From the NCBI RefSeq assembly GCF_030378205.1, contig NZ_CP127385.1, forward strand, positions 620,001 through 684,000: DNA of 64,000 bases, written 5' to 3'. The position numbers and the translations under genes were made by a program. The stretch is from Bradyrhizobium sp. NP1. GTDB taxonomy: Bacteria > Pseudomonadota > Alphaproteobacteria > Rhizobiales > Xanthobacteraceae. This document shows positions 52,365 to 60,535 of the stretch, piece after piece; positions within the stretch are counted from its first letter, which is position 1; every line of letters starts with the position of its first letter. Below the pieces are notes generated by a model. It was not told the DNA's origin, did not search any database, and saw nothing but the letters and a program-made list of their open reading frames with translations.

Positions 52365-53405
52365 ATGCCCAAGATCGACCTGACATTTGCGGACGGCGAT
52401 CGCGTCCGCATCGAGGCGAAGAGCGGGGAGACGATCCTCAAGGCCGCGCGCCGCGCCGGCATCCAGCTTTCTTCCGACTGCGAGGTGGGCGATTGCCAGA
52501 CCTGCCGCGCGACCTGCCTTGCCGGCGAAATCGAGTATGACGAGCTGGCCACGATTTCGCTGACGCAGGCCGAGGTCGATGGCGGCGAAATCCTGCCCTG
52601 CGTGGCGATGGCCGCCGGTGATCTCGCGGTCCGTCTGCCTTACGAGCGCAGCCGGCTCATCGCGGCAAAGCGGTTCTCCATCAAGGTCGAGGAGATCAGG
52701 CGCCTCAGCGCATCGGTCGTGGGGCTCATCGGCCGCATGGTCGGCCCGGTGCCGCTGAAATTCCTTCCCGGTCAGTATGCCAATCTGCAGGTGCCGGGCA
52801 CCACGGAATGGCGTTCCTACTCGATGGCGAACGCCCCAGGTGACGCAAGGCTGCTCGAATTCCACGTCCGGCTGCTCGATGACGGCGTGATGTCGCGCTA
52901 TCTCGCGGAACGGGCGGTACCTGGCGACACGATCCAGTGCGTCGGCCCGCAGGGCTCCTTTTACCTGCGCGGTGGCATGCGCCGCATGCTGATGGTCGCG
53001 GGCGGTACCGGCATCGCGCCGATGGCGTCGATGCTGCGCCAGATGATAGCTGCACGCGAGCCGCGGCCGGTGACGTTATGCTTCGGCGTCACCGAGGCAA
53101 CCGACCTGTTTCTGGTTGAGGAATTGAAGCAGATGGCGAGCTCGTTCCCGCAATTCGATCTGCGGATTGCGGTGGCGAAGGGGGTGTCGAACCCCGGTGT
53201 CCACACCGGTTTTGTCACCGATCTGATCGGGGCCGAAAGCCTTGCAGACGCCGACGTCTATCTCTGCGGGCCGCCTGCCATGACGGACCGGGCGCGCGAG
53301 ATTGCGACCGGGCTTGGCGCGGTGCCGGCGGCGATCTTCTCCGAACGCTTCCTGCCGAGCGCGCGCAGCGATGCCCCGGCCAGGGCCGAGGCATTCAGCG
53401 GATAA
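52365..53405 (+). CDS. Ferredoxin-NAD(P)H reductase for the Rieske oxygenase (2Fe-2S, FAD, NAD domains)
   Basis: A 346-residue oxygenase reductase. A plant-type [2Fe-2S] domain comes first, with Cys39, Cys44, Cys47 (CEVGDCQTC) and Cys79 (LPCVAMA). Then an FAD domain with FLPGQYANLQVPG and the flavin motif RSYSMAN, and a nicotinamide domain with MVAGGTGIAPMASML and VYLCGPPAMTD. This order is that of benzoate dioxygenase reductase (BenC) and similar one-component reductases. It should pass electrons from NADH to the oxygenase at 44536, which has no other reductase nearby. It ends the operon. Confidence 0.92.
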   Translation: MPKIDLTFADGDRVRIEAKSGETILKAARRAGIQLSSDCEVGDCQTCRATCLAGEIEYDELATISLTQAEVDGGEILPCVAMAAGDLAVRLPYERSRLIAAKRFSIKVEEIRRLSASVVGLIGRMVGPVPLKFLPGQYANLQVPGTTEWRSYSMANAPGDARLLEFHVRLLDDGVMSRYLAERAVPGDTIQCVGPQGSFYLRGGMRRMLMVAGGTGIAPMASMLRQMIAAREPRPVTLCFGVTEATDLFLVEELKQMASSFPQFDLRIAVAKGVSNPGVHTGFVTDLIGAESLADADVYLCGPPAMTDRAREIATGLGAVPAAIFSERFLPSARSDAPARAEAFSG

Positions 53406-53425
53406 GGAAGTGTGGACGAGCGTCG

Positions 53426-54181
53426 CTAGGCGTCGGCGTACTTCAGCGCCGTGGCGACGCTGACGATCGGCATGTTTCGCCGCGCCGCTGCTTCCAGCGC
53501 CCGGCGCAGGAGCTGGGGCGTGCATCCGTACGGGCTCGGCTGCTCCGTGACGTCGTGGCTATAGAAGATCAGCCAGCCGCCGGAAGCCAGCGCCTCGTCG
53601 AACACCCGCTCGACCCCTTGCGCGTCGAGATGCGGCTCGATCAGCGGGGTGGCGCGCAGGAAATGCAGGTCGATGTGGCCCGCATTGACGCCGGGGATGA
53701 TGCCGCGCGAGGAGCGGAACATGCGCTTGAGCTGGCCTTTGCGGAACACCGAGCCGACGCCGTAAGGATAGGCGAAGTTCTCGATCTCGATCGAGGGATC
53801 GAGCGTGTGCAGATAGCGCCGGTTGGTCTCGGCTTCCTCGGCGAGCGCGGCGGCGTCGAGATCGACGGCCGGTCGGTGCGAGAAGGTGTGGCAGGCGATT
53901 TCGTGCCCGCAGCGATGCAGCGCGACGATGCCGTCAGGCGTGACGCCGTCCCAGTGTCCCGACCAGCGATTCACCAGGCCGCCGGAGACGTAGAACGTGC
54001 CGCGACCGCCGAATTCCTCCAGCATCGGCGCGCCGACACTGGCGGCGCTCTGGGGAATGTCGTCGAAGGTGAAGCTGACCATCGGCCGCCCGGCCGGCCA
54101 GCGGTGCGTCACGGCGCGCAGGTGGCGGGCGAGCCGGTTGTTGACACGTGTCGTGAAGGCGGACCACATCGCTGACGTCAC
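53426..54181 (-). CDS. Polysaccharide deacetylase (NodB-like fold, CE4)
   Basis: A 251-residue enzyme. VSFTFDDIP carries the metal/catalytic Asp pair, CHTFSH the two metal-binding histidines, FAYPYG the RxxY-like substrate motif and YSHDV the last conserved histidine. There is no signal peptide, so it acts in the cytoplasm unless the start is wrong. It is seven bases downstream of metA and likely co-transcribed with metY and metA, an odd pairing. Targets in the family are N- or O-acetyl groups on sugars; here it might act on a small acetylated compound instead. Confidence 0.85.
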   Translation of the reverse strand: MTSAMWSAFTTRVNNRLARHLRAVTHRWPAGRPMVSFTFDDIPQSAASVGAPMLEEFGGRGTFYVSGGLVNRWSGHWDGVTPDGIVALHRCGHEIACHTFSHRPAVDLDAAALAEEAETNRRYLHTLDPSIEIENFAYPYGVGSVFRKGQLKRMFRSSRGIIPGVNAGHIDLHFLRATPLIEPHLDAQGVERVFDEALASGGWLIFYSHDVTEQPSPYGCTPQLLRRALEAAARRNMPIVSVATALKYADA

Positions 54182-54188
54182 CCCGGTT

Positions 54189-55181
54189 TCAGCGTGCCGG
54201 CATCGCGACAGCGGTGCGTTGCGCGAGATGATCGAGCCAGTTCGCGAAGATCACGGATGCCGTCGAGCCCGCGCCGATATCGGCGCGAAGCGTCAAGCCC
54301 GGCAGTTCCGCCGCAAGCATCGGATCGCGATCCTTGCGCGCGCGCGTCTCGAAATGCGCAAGCACCGCTTCCGTGGCGTCGTCGAAATAGCAGGTGGGAA
54401 TCGCCGGATAGGTCTCGCGCTCGCCGGCGAGAAAGCGTGCGACGTCGCGCATGTATTCACGCTGCAGCGACAGCGCGTCATATTCCGGATGGCCCTGGAA
54501 GAAGACGAAACGGCTCTGCCATTGCTTCACGAAGATATCGACGCCGGCCTCGCCCGAGCGCGTCAGCACGCGATAGCCGCGTGCCGCAAGCTCGCTTTCG
54601 CGCAGGCCATTGAAGCGCGAATGCGAAACCTTCGCCGGCGAGGCAAGCCCGCTGGTCAGCCAGTCGCGCTCCACCCTGGCGCAGTCATAGACGCCTGAGC
54701 ATTTCGCTCCGAGCGGATGGCGCTCGATGCCGTCGAGATGCAGCACGGCGGCATGCGCGGCGAGGCAGGACCAGATGGTGGATCGCGTGTGGGTCTTGGC
54801 CCAGTCGACGATCCCGGTCAGCTCGCGCCAGAATGGCTCTTCCGGCAACGTCGCAGCGTTCGGCTCGGCGCCGGTGACGATCAGGCCATCCAGGGGCAGG
54901 CGATCGAGGTCGGCGATGTCGCAATAGTCGTCGTCGATATGGGATTGCGCGGCTTTCGACCGCCGGACCGAAGGCAGCGAGAAGCAACGGAAGCGGACCG
55001 CGGTGCCGCCGGCGGCGGCCTGCAGCAGCCGCATGAACTGGCGCTCGGTCGCCTTCAGCGCGCTGTCGGGCATGTTGTTGATCAGCCCGATCGTGAGCTC
55101 GGTGGCGCGTGCGGACTCCTCCTGGCCCGGCACCAGCGCCGGGCTTGCGATCCGCTTCTGCTTGTCGAACAGCAGCGTCAT
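54189..55181 (-). CDS. Homoserine O-acyltransferase, MetA family
   Basis: A 330-residue enzyme acylating the hydroxyl of homoserine with acetyl- or succinyl-CoA. LTIGLINNMPDSALKATERQ is the MetA start. SCLAAHAAVLHLDGI contains the nucleophile cysteine in the usual place, and FFQGHPEYD carries the catalytic His and Glu. The specificity-deciding residue cannot be fixed by eye, so acetyl versus succinyl is open; the neighbour MetY normally uses O-acetylhomoserine. It starts 14 bases after metY. The gene for activated homoserine production next to sulfhydrylation gives a two-step path to homocysteine. Confidence 0.85.
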   Translation of the reverse strand: MTLLFDKQKRIASPALVPGQEESARATELTIGLINNMPDSALKATERQFMRLLQAAAGGTAVRFRCFSLPSVRRSKAAQSHIDDDYCDIADLDRLPLDGLIVTGAEPNAATLPEEPFWRELTGIVDWAKTHTRSTIWSCLAAHAAVLHLDGIERHPLGAKCSGVYDCARVERDWLTSGLASPAKVSHSRFNGLRESELAARGYRVLTRSGEAGVDIFVKQWQSRFVFFQGHPEYDALSLQREYMRDVARFLAGERETYPAIPTCYFDDATEAVLAHFETRARKDRDPMLAAELPGLTLRADIGAGSTASVIFANWLDHLAQRTAVAMPAR

Positions 55182-55195
55182 GTCGGGCTGTCCGG

Positions 55196-56500
55196 TTACT
55201 CGGCGGCCTGCAGGCGCCGTTGCGACGGGCAGGCCTTGGCCAGCGCCTGGTCGATGTCCTCGATGATGTCGTCGGCGTGCTCGATGCCGATCGACAGGCG
55301 AATGGTCTCGGGCATCACGCCGGCCTTGCGCTGCTCCTCAGGCGACATCTGGCGATGCGTGGTCGAGGCGGGATGGCAGGCGAGCGATTTCGCGTCGCCG
55401 ATATTGACAAGCCGCGTGATCAGCTTGAGCTCGTCGTAGAAGGTCTTGCCGGCTTCCATGCCGCCCTTGATGCCGAAGGTGAACAGCGAGGAGGCGCGGC
55501 CGTCGAGATATTTCTGCACCAGCGCGTAATAAGGACTGTTGGTAAAGCCGGCATAGTTGACCCAGGCGACCCGCGGATCGCTGCGCAGGAAGTCGGCGAC
55601 CTTGCGCGCGTTCTCGACATGCCGCTCGACGCGAAGCGCCACGGTCTCGATGCCCTGCAGCAGCAGGAAGGCGTTGAATGGCGACAACACCGCGCCCATG
55701 GTACGCGCATAGACGCTGCGCGCGCGCTGGATGAAGGCGCTGTTGCCGAAATGCTCGGTGTAGACGAGGCCGTGATAGGATTCATCGGGTTTGCTGAAGG
55801 TCGGGAAACGTTCGGCGTGCTTCGCCCACGGGAAGCGGCCGCTGTCGACGAGCGCGCCGCCGAGTGTCGTGCCGTGGCCGCCGAGGAATTTGGTCAGGGA
55901 GTGGACGGCGATGTCGGCGCCGTAGTCGAACGGCTTGAGCAGGATCGGGGTCGCGACCGTGTTGTCGACGACGAGCGGCACGCCGTGCTTGTGCGCGACC
56001 TTCGCGAGCGCCTCGATGTCGCAGACGTTGCCGGCGGGATTGCCGATGGTTTCCGCGAACACCGCCTTGGTGTTCTCGTCGATCAGCCGCTCGATTGCGT
56101 CCGCGCTGTCGTTCTCGGCAAAGCGCCCGGCGATGCCCTGGCGCGGCAGAACGTGTGCGAGCAGGGTATGCGTCGTGCCGTAAAGCTGCGGCACCGAGAC
56201 GATGTTGCCGCCGGTATCGGCAAGATTGACGAAGGCGAAATGCAGCGCCGCCTGGCCGGTGCCGACGGCGAGCGCGCCGACGCCGCCTTCCAGCTCGCTG
56301 ATGCGCTTCTCCAGCACCGCGGTGGTCGGGTTGGCGATCCGGCTGTAACGGAAGCCTTCGGTTTCAAGATTGAAGAGCGCCGCGCCATGGTCGGCGCTGT
56401 CGAAGGCATAGGCGACGGTCTGATAGATCGGAACGGCGACGGATTTGGTCGTGGGATCGGGTTCGTAGCCGGCGTGAATAGCGATCGTTTCGTTGCGCAT
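55196..56500 (-). CDS. metY: O-acetylhomoserine sulfhydrylase (PLP-dependent)
   Basis: A 434-residue Cys/Met-metabolism PLP enzyme that makes homocysteine from O-acetylhomoserine and sulfide. TIAIHAGYEPDPTTKSVAVP then IYQTVAYAFDSADHGAALF are the family start, SLTKFLGGHGTTLGG holds the PLP lysine, and THRQMSPEEQRKAGVMPETI is near the end. Length near 430 fits MetY rather than the shorter MetB/MetC/MetZ (~390). ATG at 56500 follows GGAGG. It heads the operon with metA and the deacetylase. The upstream leader contains a hairpin (see 56523-56541). Confidence 0.9.
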   Translation of the reverse strand: MRNETIAIHAGYEPDPTTKSVAVPIYQTVAYAFDSADHGAALFNLETEGFRYSRIANPTTAVLEKRISELEGGVGALAVGTGQAALHFAFVNLADTGGNIVSVPQLYGTTHTLLAHVLPRQGIAGRFAENDSADAIERLIDENTKAVFAETIGNPAGNVCDIEALAKVAHKHGVPLVVDNTVATPILLKPFDYGADIAVHSLTKFLGGHGTTLGGALVDSGRFPWAKHAERFPTFSKPDESYHGLVYTEHFGNSAFIQRARSVYARTMGAVLSPFNAFLLLQGIETVALRVERHVENARKVADFLRSDPRVAWVNYAGFTNSPYYALVQKYLDGRASSLFTFGIKGGMEAGKTFYDELKLITRLVNIGDAKSLACHPASTTHRQMSPEEQRKAGVMPETIRLSIGIEHADDIIEDIDQALAKACPSQRRLQAAE

Positions 56501-56522
56501 CGGCGACCTCCACGGTGGCGGC

Positions 56523-56541
56523 AGCATCTTCTTTTGATGCT
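56523..56541 (-). promoter_or_regulatory. Hairpin in the metY leader
   Basis: AGCATC and GATGCT form a six-base stem with a seven-base loop, 22 bases upstream of the metY ATG. Flanking GCGGC/GCCGC could extend it into a larger structure. It may influence metY translation. It does not match the SAM-II riboswitch consensus I know. Confidence 0.35.
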
Positions 56542-56669
56542 TTTCTTCGCCGCTGCCTTGTTAGAGGCGGCCCTTAAAGCGAGCAATAATTCGCGCAAAG
56601 ATTGACGAAATAACCCTAATGGATCGCGCCTGATTAGCCAAAATTTGAATCAGTATGTTTAAGGCGCTT

Positions 56670-57605
56670 TCATCGCTCCGCGATGCGCCTGACCTGCTCG
56701 CCGATCTGCATCAGGACGAGCTTCGCCTGTGGCAGGATCGCGCCCATGGCGTGGAAATTGTGAACCATCCCGTCGTGGCAGGTGTGTTCGACGATGACTC
56801 CAGCGGCGAGCAGCTTGCTCGCATAGGCGTTGCCCTCGTCGCGGACGGGGTCGAACTCGGCGGTATGGATGATCGCGGCGGGCAGGCCTTTGACCCTGCT
56901 GGCGCGCAGCGGCGAGATCCTTGCATCCGCCGGATCAGTTCCTTCCGGCAGGTAATCGGCGAGGTCGGCTTCCAGCGTCGCCTGGTCGATCAGGGGGTCC
57001 TCGGCGAAGGCCTCGCGCGAGGGCGAGGTTTCCTCGAAATCGAGCACCGGGCAGATCAGGCATTGCGCCAGGATGTCAGGCGCGGCGTTGTCGAGCGCAT
57101 ATTGGCAAACCACGGCGGCGAGCGTAGCTCCGGCGGAATCGCCGCCCACGATCAGCCGCGCCGCATCGATGCCGAGGGAGGCCGCATTCTTGGCAACGAA
57201 TTCGGTCGCGGCGATCGCGTCCTCGATCGCCGCAGGAAACTTGTGCTCGGGTGCGAGCCGATATTCGACCGAAACCAGCCGGCAGCCGGTCGCTTCCGCC
57301 AGCGCGGCCGCGACGCGGTCATGCGTCTCGATGCTGCCGGCGACCATGCCGCCACCGTGAAAGAACACGAAGCCCGGCGCGGTTTCGCCTTCGTCCACGG
57401 CCGGCGCGTAGAGCCGGTAGGCGATCGGGCCGCCGGGGCCGGGCAGCGTGCCGTCGGTGGCTGCCACATTGGCCTCGGTCCGGGCAAATTGCATCAGTTT
57501 CGCGAGCGATTGACGGCGCTCTTCGATGGTCGGCCGGATGCGCGATGGCGGTGCGGCCGCGGCCATCATGGTCAAAAGGCGCTTGGCGAGGGGATCGAGC
57601 GGCAT
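56670..57605 (-). CDS. Alpha/beta hydrolase, hormone-sensitive-lipase family
   Basis: A 311-residue serine hydrolase. FFHGGGMVAGS is the oxyanion HGGG motif, VGGDSAGATLA the nucleophile GDSAG, and FDPVRDEG and HDGMVHNF hold the catalytic Asp and His. Members hydrolyse short-chain esters and some lactones or carbamates. It is divergent from the aminotransferase at 57732; an inverted repeat lies between them. There is no signal peptide. Confidence 0.9.
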   Translation of the reverse strand: MPLDPLAKRLLTMMAAAAPPSRIRPTIEERRQSLAKLMQFARTEANVAATDGTLPGPGGPIAYRLYAPAVDEGETAPGFVFFHGGGMVAGSIETHDRVAAALAEATGCRLVSVEYRLAPEHKFPAAIEDAIAATEFVAKNAASLGIDAARLIVGGDSAGATLAAVVCQYALDNAAPDILAQCLICPVLDFEETSPSREAFAEDPLIDQATLEADLADYLPEGTDPADARISPLRASRVKGLPAAIIHTAEFDPVRDEGNAYASKLLAAGVIVEHTCHDGMVHNFHAMGAILPQAKLVLMQIGEQVRRIAER

Positions 57606-57640
57606 GATCTTGGTCTATCAATTGTAAACGCCACACTACC

Positions 57641-57677
57641 CCCAATTCCTGCCGAAAGGAATTCCTAGGAAATTGGG
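57641..57677. promoter_or_regulatory. Nested inverted repeat between esterase and aminotransferase genes
   Basis: CCCAATTCCT (57641-57650) and AGGAAATTGGG (57667-57677) are near-perfect inverted arms around AGGAATTCCT (57657-57666), itself a perfect ten-base palindrome. Its place in a divergent promoter region suggests an operator; the cognate regulator is not evident. Confidence 0.45.
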
Positions 57678-57731
57678 ACAATAGTTGCCCCACATACGGC
57701 AATTTCGCCGGCGCCGCCCGCGGACGACATC

Positions 57732-58619
57732 ATGGCCACAATCGCAAAGCCCGTCAGCTATTCGCAAAGCTGGACCTTTTTTGAAGGTGAATGGCACGAG
57801 GGCAATGTGCCCATCATGGGTCCGCGGACGCATGCGGCCTGGCTCGGCTCGGTGGTTTTCGACGGCGCGCGCGCCTTCGAAGGTGCAGCACCCGATCTCG
57901 ATCGGCATTGCGAACGGGTCAACTGGTCGGCAACGAATTTCAGGCTGAAGCCGATGGTCGATACCGACACCTGGATCGGGCTCGCCCGCGAGGGCATCGC
58001 GCGCTTCAAGCCGAACGCCGAGCTTTACATCCGTCCGATGTATTGGGCGCAGAACGGCTCGGGCGGCGGGGTGCTGTTCGACCCCGAGACCACCAACTGG
58101 TGCCTGTGCGTCTACGAGGCGCCGATGCCGCAGCCGACCGGGAATGCGATCACGCTGTCGCCGTTCCGCCGGCCGACGATGGAATGCGCGCCGGTCGATG
58201 CCAAGGCGGCGTGCCTCTATCCGAACAATTCGCGCGCGCTGATCGAAGCGGCTTCGCGCGGCTTCAACAACTGCCTGATGCTGGACATGCTCGGAAATGT
58301 CGCCGAGTTCGGCAATGCCAACGTCTTCATGGCCAAAGACGGCGTGGTCCATACGCCGGCGCCGAACGGGACCTTTCTCAACGGCATCACGCGCCAGCGC
58401 GTAATCAGCCTGTTGCGCGGCGACGGCGTCACCGTGGTCGAGAAGGCGCTGACTTACGCAGATTTCCTCGCCGCCGACGAGATCTTCTCCACCGGCAATT
58501 TCGCCAAGGTCGCGCCCGTCATCCGCATCGACGATCGGCAGCTCCAGCCCGGGTCGTTCTACACAAGGGCGCGCAAGCTCTACTGGGATTTTGCGCACGC
58601 GAGAAAGCTCGCGGCGTAA
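57732..58619 (+). CDS. Branched-chain amino acid aminotransferase-like (class IV PLP)
   Basis: A 295-residue fold-type IV PLP enzyme. FDGARAFEGAAPDLDRHCER and YIRPMYWA match IlvE-type proteins; DAKAACLYPNNSRALIEA holds the PLP lysine, NVAEFGNANVFM the conserved Glu, and GITRQRVISLL follows. It transfers an amino group between glutamate and a 2-oxo acid. The usual IlvE is about 300-310 residues. It converges on the carrier-protein ligase operon, ending 20 bases before the N-acyltransferase stop, so a link to that pathway is possible but only by position. Confidence 0.87.
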   Translation: MATIAKPVSYSQSWTFFEGEWHEGNVPIMGPRTHAAWLGSVVFDGARAFEGAAPDLDRHCERVNWSATNFRLKPMVDTDTWIGLAREGIARFKPNAELYIRPMYWAQNGSGGGVLFDPETTNWCLCVYEAPMPQPTGNAITLSPFRRPTMECAPVDAKAACLYPNNSRALIEAASRGFNNCLMLDMLGNVAEFGNANVFMAKDGVVHTPAPNGTFLNGITRQRVISLLRGDGVTVVEKALTYADFLAADEIFSTGNFAKVAPVIRIDDRQLQPGSFYTRARKLYWDFAHARKLAA

Positions 58620-58639
58620 TCGATCGCGCCCGGCGCGAA

Positions 58640-59521
58640 TTACGGCCCGTACAGCACGAGCTCCGTGTCGGCGAGATCGCCGAGGCGTGGGCGATGCGGT
58701 CCCCTGAAATATTTCCGGCCGCGCTTTTCGGTGTAGAGGCCGACGAGACCGGGCACCCTGCCGTTCGAATCCACGAGCACCGAGACCTTGCCGCGGCGAA
58801 GCAGCAGGCGGCCGATCGCGCCGGCGCAGGCAACGAATTCGCTCATGTCACGGCAATAGACCAGCTGCATCGCCGGTGGCGCGATCCAGCCGCGGCGGAT
58901 GCGCATCGCGAGCAGCACGAACGGAAAAGCGCGCCCGTCCCCTGTCCGGCACACCAGGCTGAGGCAGCCGTAGCGCGCATGTCGCACCAGCAATGCCGCT
59001 TCGTCGTCGGCGAGGTCCTCGATGCTGCGGGTGTCGGCCGAAACGATCTCCACCGTCATTCGGTGACGGCGCGCGAAAAGCGGGACCGAAAAGAACAGTC
59101 CCCTGCAATAGGCGGAAAATCCCTGCGTCTCGATGATCGGCCAGGTCCAGGTCGCCGGGCTGATGTTGAAATAGGTGACGTGCTTGTGCCGCTGCGCGAT
59201 CTTGGTCAGCATCGGTGCGTAGTTGCGGAACGCCGGCTCGACATACCAGCTCGAGAGGTTGCAGCGGATCGCGGTCTCGCCGCTATGCGCTTGCGCGGTA
59301 TAGAGCAGCAGCAGCACGCCGATCGGCATGCCCTCGCTCTCCAGCATGTAGCCGAAACGCGGATAGCCGTCCGGCACGTCGCGGACGGCTTGGCGGCGCA
59401 AACCGGCCGTCCAGTAGTCGCGCGGGCGGCCGAAGAAGCCGCGCGTCAAGAGATCCGCGATGCCCTCAAGGTCGGATTCGCGGATTTCGCGGCATCGCGT
59501 CTTGAGTGGGAGCGCGTTCAC
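58640..59521 (-). CDS. GNAT-fold N-acyltransferase-like protein in the carrier-protein ligase operon
   Basis: A 293-residue protein from GTG 59521. CREIRESDLEGIADLLTRGF is a typical GNAT start; RCNLSSWYVEPAFRNYAPML fits the acyl-CoA-binding strand/loop, and FNISPATWTWPIIETQGFSA the following strand. The second half (from about 155) is a second, more divergent domain (LVRHARYGCLSLVCR, VYCRDMSEFVACAG). The GTG overlaps the TGA of the ligase (GTGA), so both are translated together. A likely role is to move an acyl or aminoacyl group from the carrier protein; this is inference. Confidence 0.75.
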   Translation of the reverse strand: MNALPLKTRCREIRESDLEGIADLLTRGFFGRPRDYWTAGLRRQAVRDVPDGYPRFGYMLESEGMPIGVLLLLYTAQAHSGETAIRCNLSSWYVEPAFRNYAPMLTKIAQRHKHVTYFNISPATWTWPIIETQGFSAYCRGLFFSVPLFARRHRMTVEIVSADTRSIEDLADDEAALLVRHARYGCLSLVCRTGDGRAFPFVLLAMRIRRGWIAPPAMQLVYCRDMSEFVACAGAIGRLLLRRGKVSVLVDSNGRVPGLVGLYTEKRGRKYFRGPHRPRLGDLADTELVLYGP

Positions 59522-60492
59522 CGCCAGCCTTCGATGTGAGCGTCGGCGCTCGCATGCACGGCAAGGCCGAGCATCTCGCGCACCTTGATAGGCCATTTCG
59601 CAGGCTCGGTGCCGTGGGTCGCGAACATCGCCACCGCCAGGCGGTCCATGCCGAAGGCGACGCAGCCGGTATGGGCCGGCTCGCCGTGAGCATCGGTGAT
59701 GCCCCAGGTGGTGCCGAAATGGTCGCGATGATAGTTGAAGCTCATGCACGCGGTGGGCTGCTCTTCCGATCGCAGCGGCACCAGCAGCTCGAACTTGAGC
59801 GACTGCTGCTTCTGGCTCACCGCCTTCATCTGGCCGACGCGGCCGAAGAAGGGATCGCTCGCCTGGTCGACCTTGAATGTCAGGCCGAGGTCGCGCGCGA
59901 TCGCCTGCGCACGCGCCATCCAGCGCTCGCGGAAGGTGGAGACGTCGTCGGGGCTGCCGATGCAGACATATTCGCGCATCCGGAACGACTGCAGGCGGTC
60001 GAGATGGCGCGAGGGCTCGCGGCGGAAGCAGTCGGCTGCGACGTCGAAGCGCAGGCCGCCAGCCGGCAACGGGCCGCGGCTCGCTGCGATCGGGTAGACC
60101 GGATAACAGGCGGCGGGTGAGAGCACGAGGTCGGCGGGCGACAGCGACGTGGTCCAGTCGCCGCCGGCGTCAAAACGCGCGACCGCCGAGTGGATCTCGC
60201 GCTCGGTGCCGTGCAGGCCGCAGACGCAGCCAAGCAGGTTGGGGAAGCTCTTGAGGTAGCCGGACTTCTCGAGCTGCGCTCGGCTCATCACCGGCGGGAA
60301 GCGCATCACCTCGGTCCCGGCTTCGCGATGCCGCGTGATCAGCGCCGCGAGCCGCTCGACCACGTCTTCATACAGCGCGGTACGGGCGTAGACGCCGTCG
60401 CTGCCCATCCGGTGGAACAGGATGTCGGCGAGATGATCCAGCGGATCGGCGGGCGCGAGCTCGGGCGATTCGGTGCGGATGACGACGTTCAT
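59518..60492 (-). CDS. Amino acid:[carrier protein] ligase (truncated class II aaRS-like)
   Basis: A 324-residue homologue of the catalytic core of atypical seryl-tRNA synthetase without a tRNA-binding domain. Motif 2 is FRREPSRHLDRLQSFRMREY and motif 3 GCVAFGMDRLAVAMF. Cys129, Glu174 and Cys277 match, with a constant offset of two, the zinc ligands I recall for the characterised Bradyrhizobium glycine:carrier-protein ligase (131, 176, 279). These enzymes activate glycine or alanine with ATP and load it on the phosphopantetheine of a small carrier protein, here probably that at 62122. ATG at 60492 follows GGGAAGG. It lies 43 bases downstream of the acyl-CoA dehydrogenase gene. Confidence 0.9.
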   Translation of the reverse strand: MNVVIRTESPELAPADPLDHLADILFHRMGSDGVYARTALYEDVVERLAALITRHREAGTEVMRFPPVMSRAQLEKSGYLKSFPNLLGCVCGLHGTEREIHSAVARFDAGGDWTTSLSPADLVLSPAACYPVYPIAASRGPLPAGGLRFDVAADCFRREPSRHLDRLQSFRMREYVCIGSPDDVSTFRERWMARAQAIARDLGLTFKVDQASDPFFGRVGQMKAVSQKQQSLKFELLVPLRSEEQPTACMSFNYHRDHFGTTWGITDAHGEPAHTGCVAFGMDRLAVAMFATHGTEPAKWPIKVREMLGLAVHASADAHIEGWR

Positions 60493-60535
60493 GTCTGGCC
60501 TTCCCATTTCTTGCTGATTTTCTTCAGTCTTGTTG

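Noticed and set aside
49904..52552. Very long minus-strand open frame (882 codons) opposite the DUF1116 and binding-protein genes
   Set aside because: Its translation is Arg/Asp/Gly-rich without domains, and it lies wholly opposite well-supported genes. Long antisense frames arise from GC-rich codon bias.
55109..56605. 498-codon plus-strand frame opposite metY
   Set aside because: Shadow of metY; repetitive Arg/Val/Asp composition and no motif.
56501..56660. SAM-II riboswitch upstream of metY
   Set aside because: The conserved pseudoknot pieces of SAM-II (GATTTG loop and the matching CAAATCGCTAAAG) are not present; only a simple hairpin is seen.
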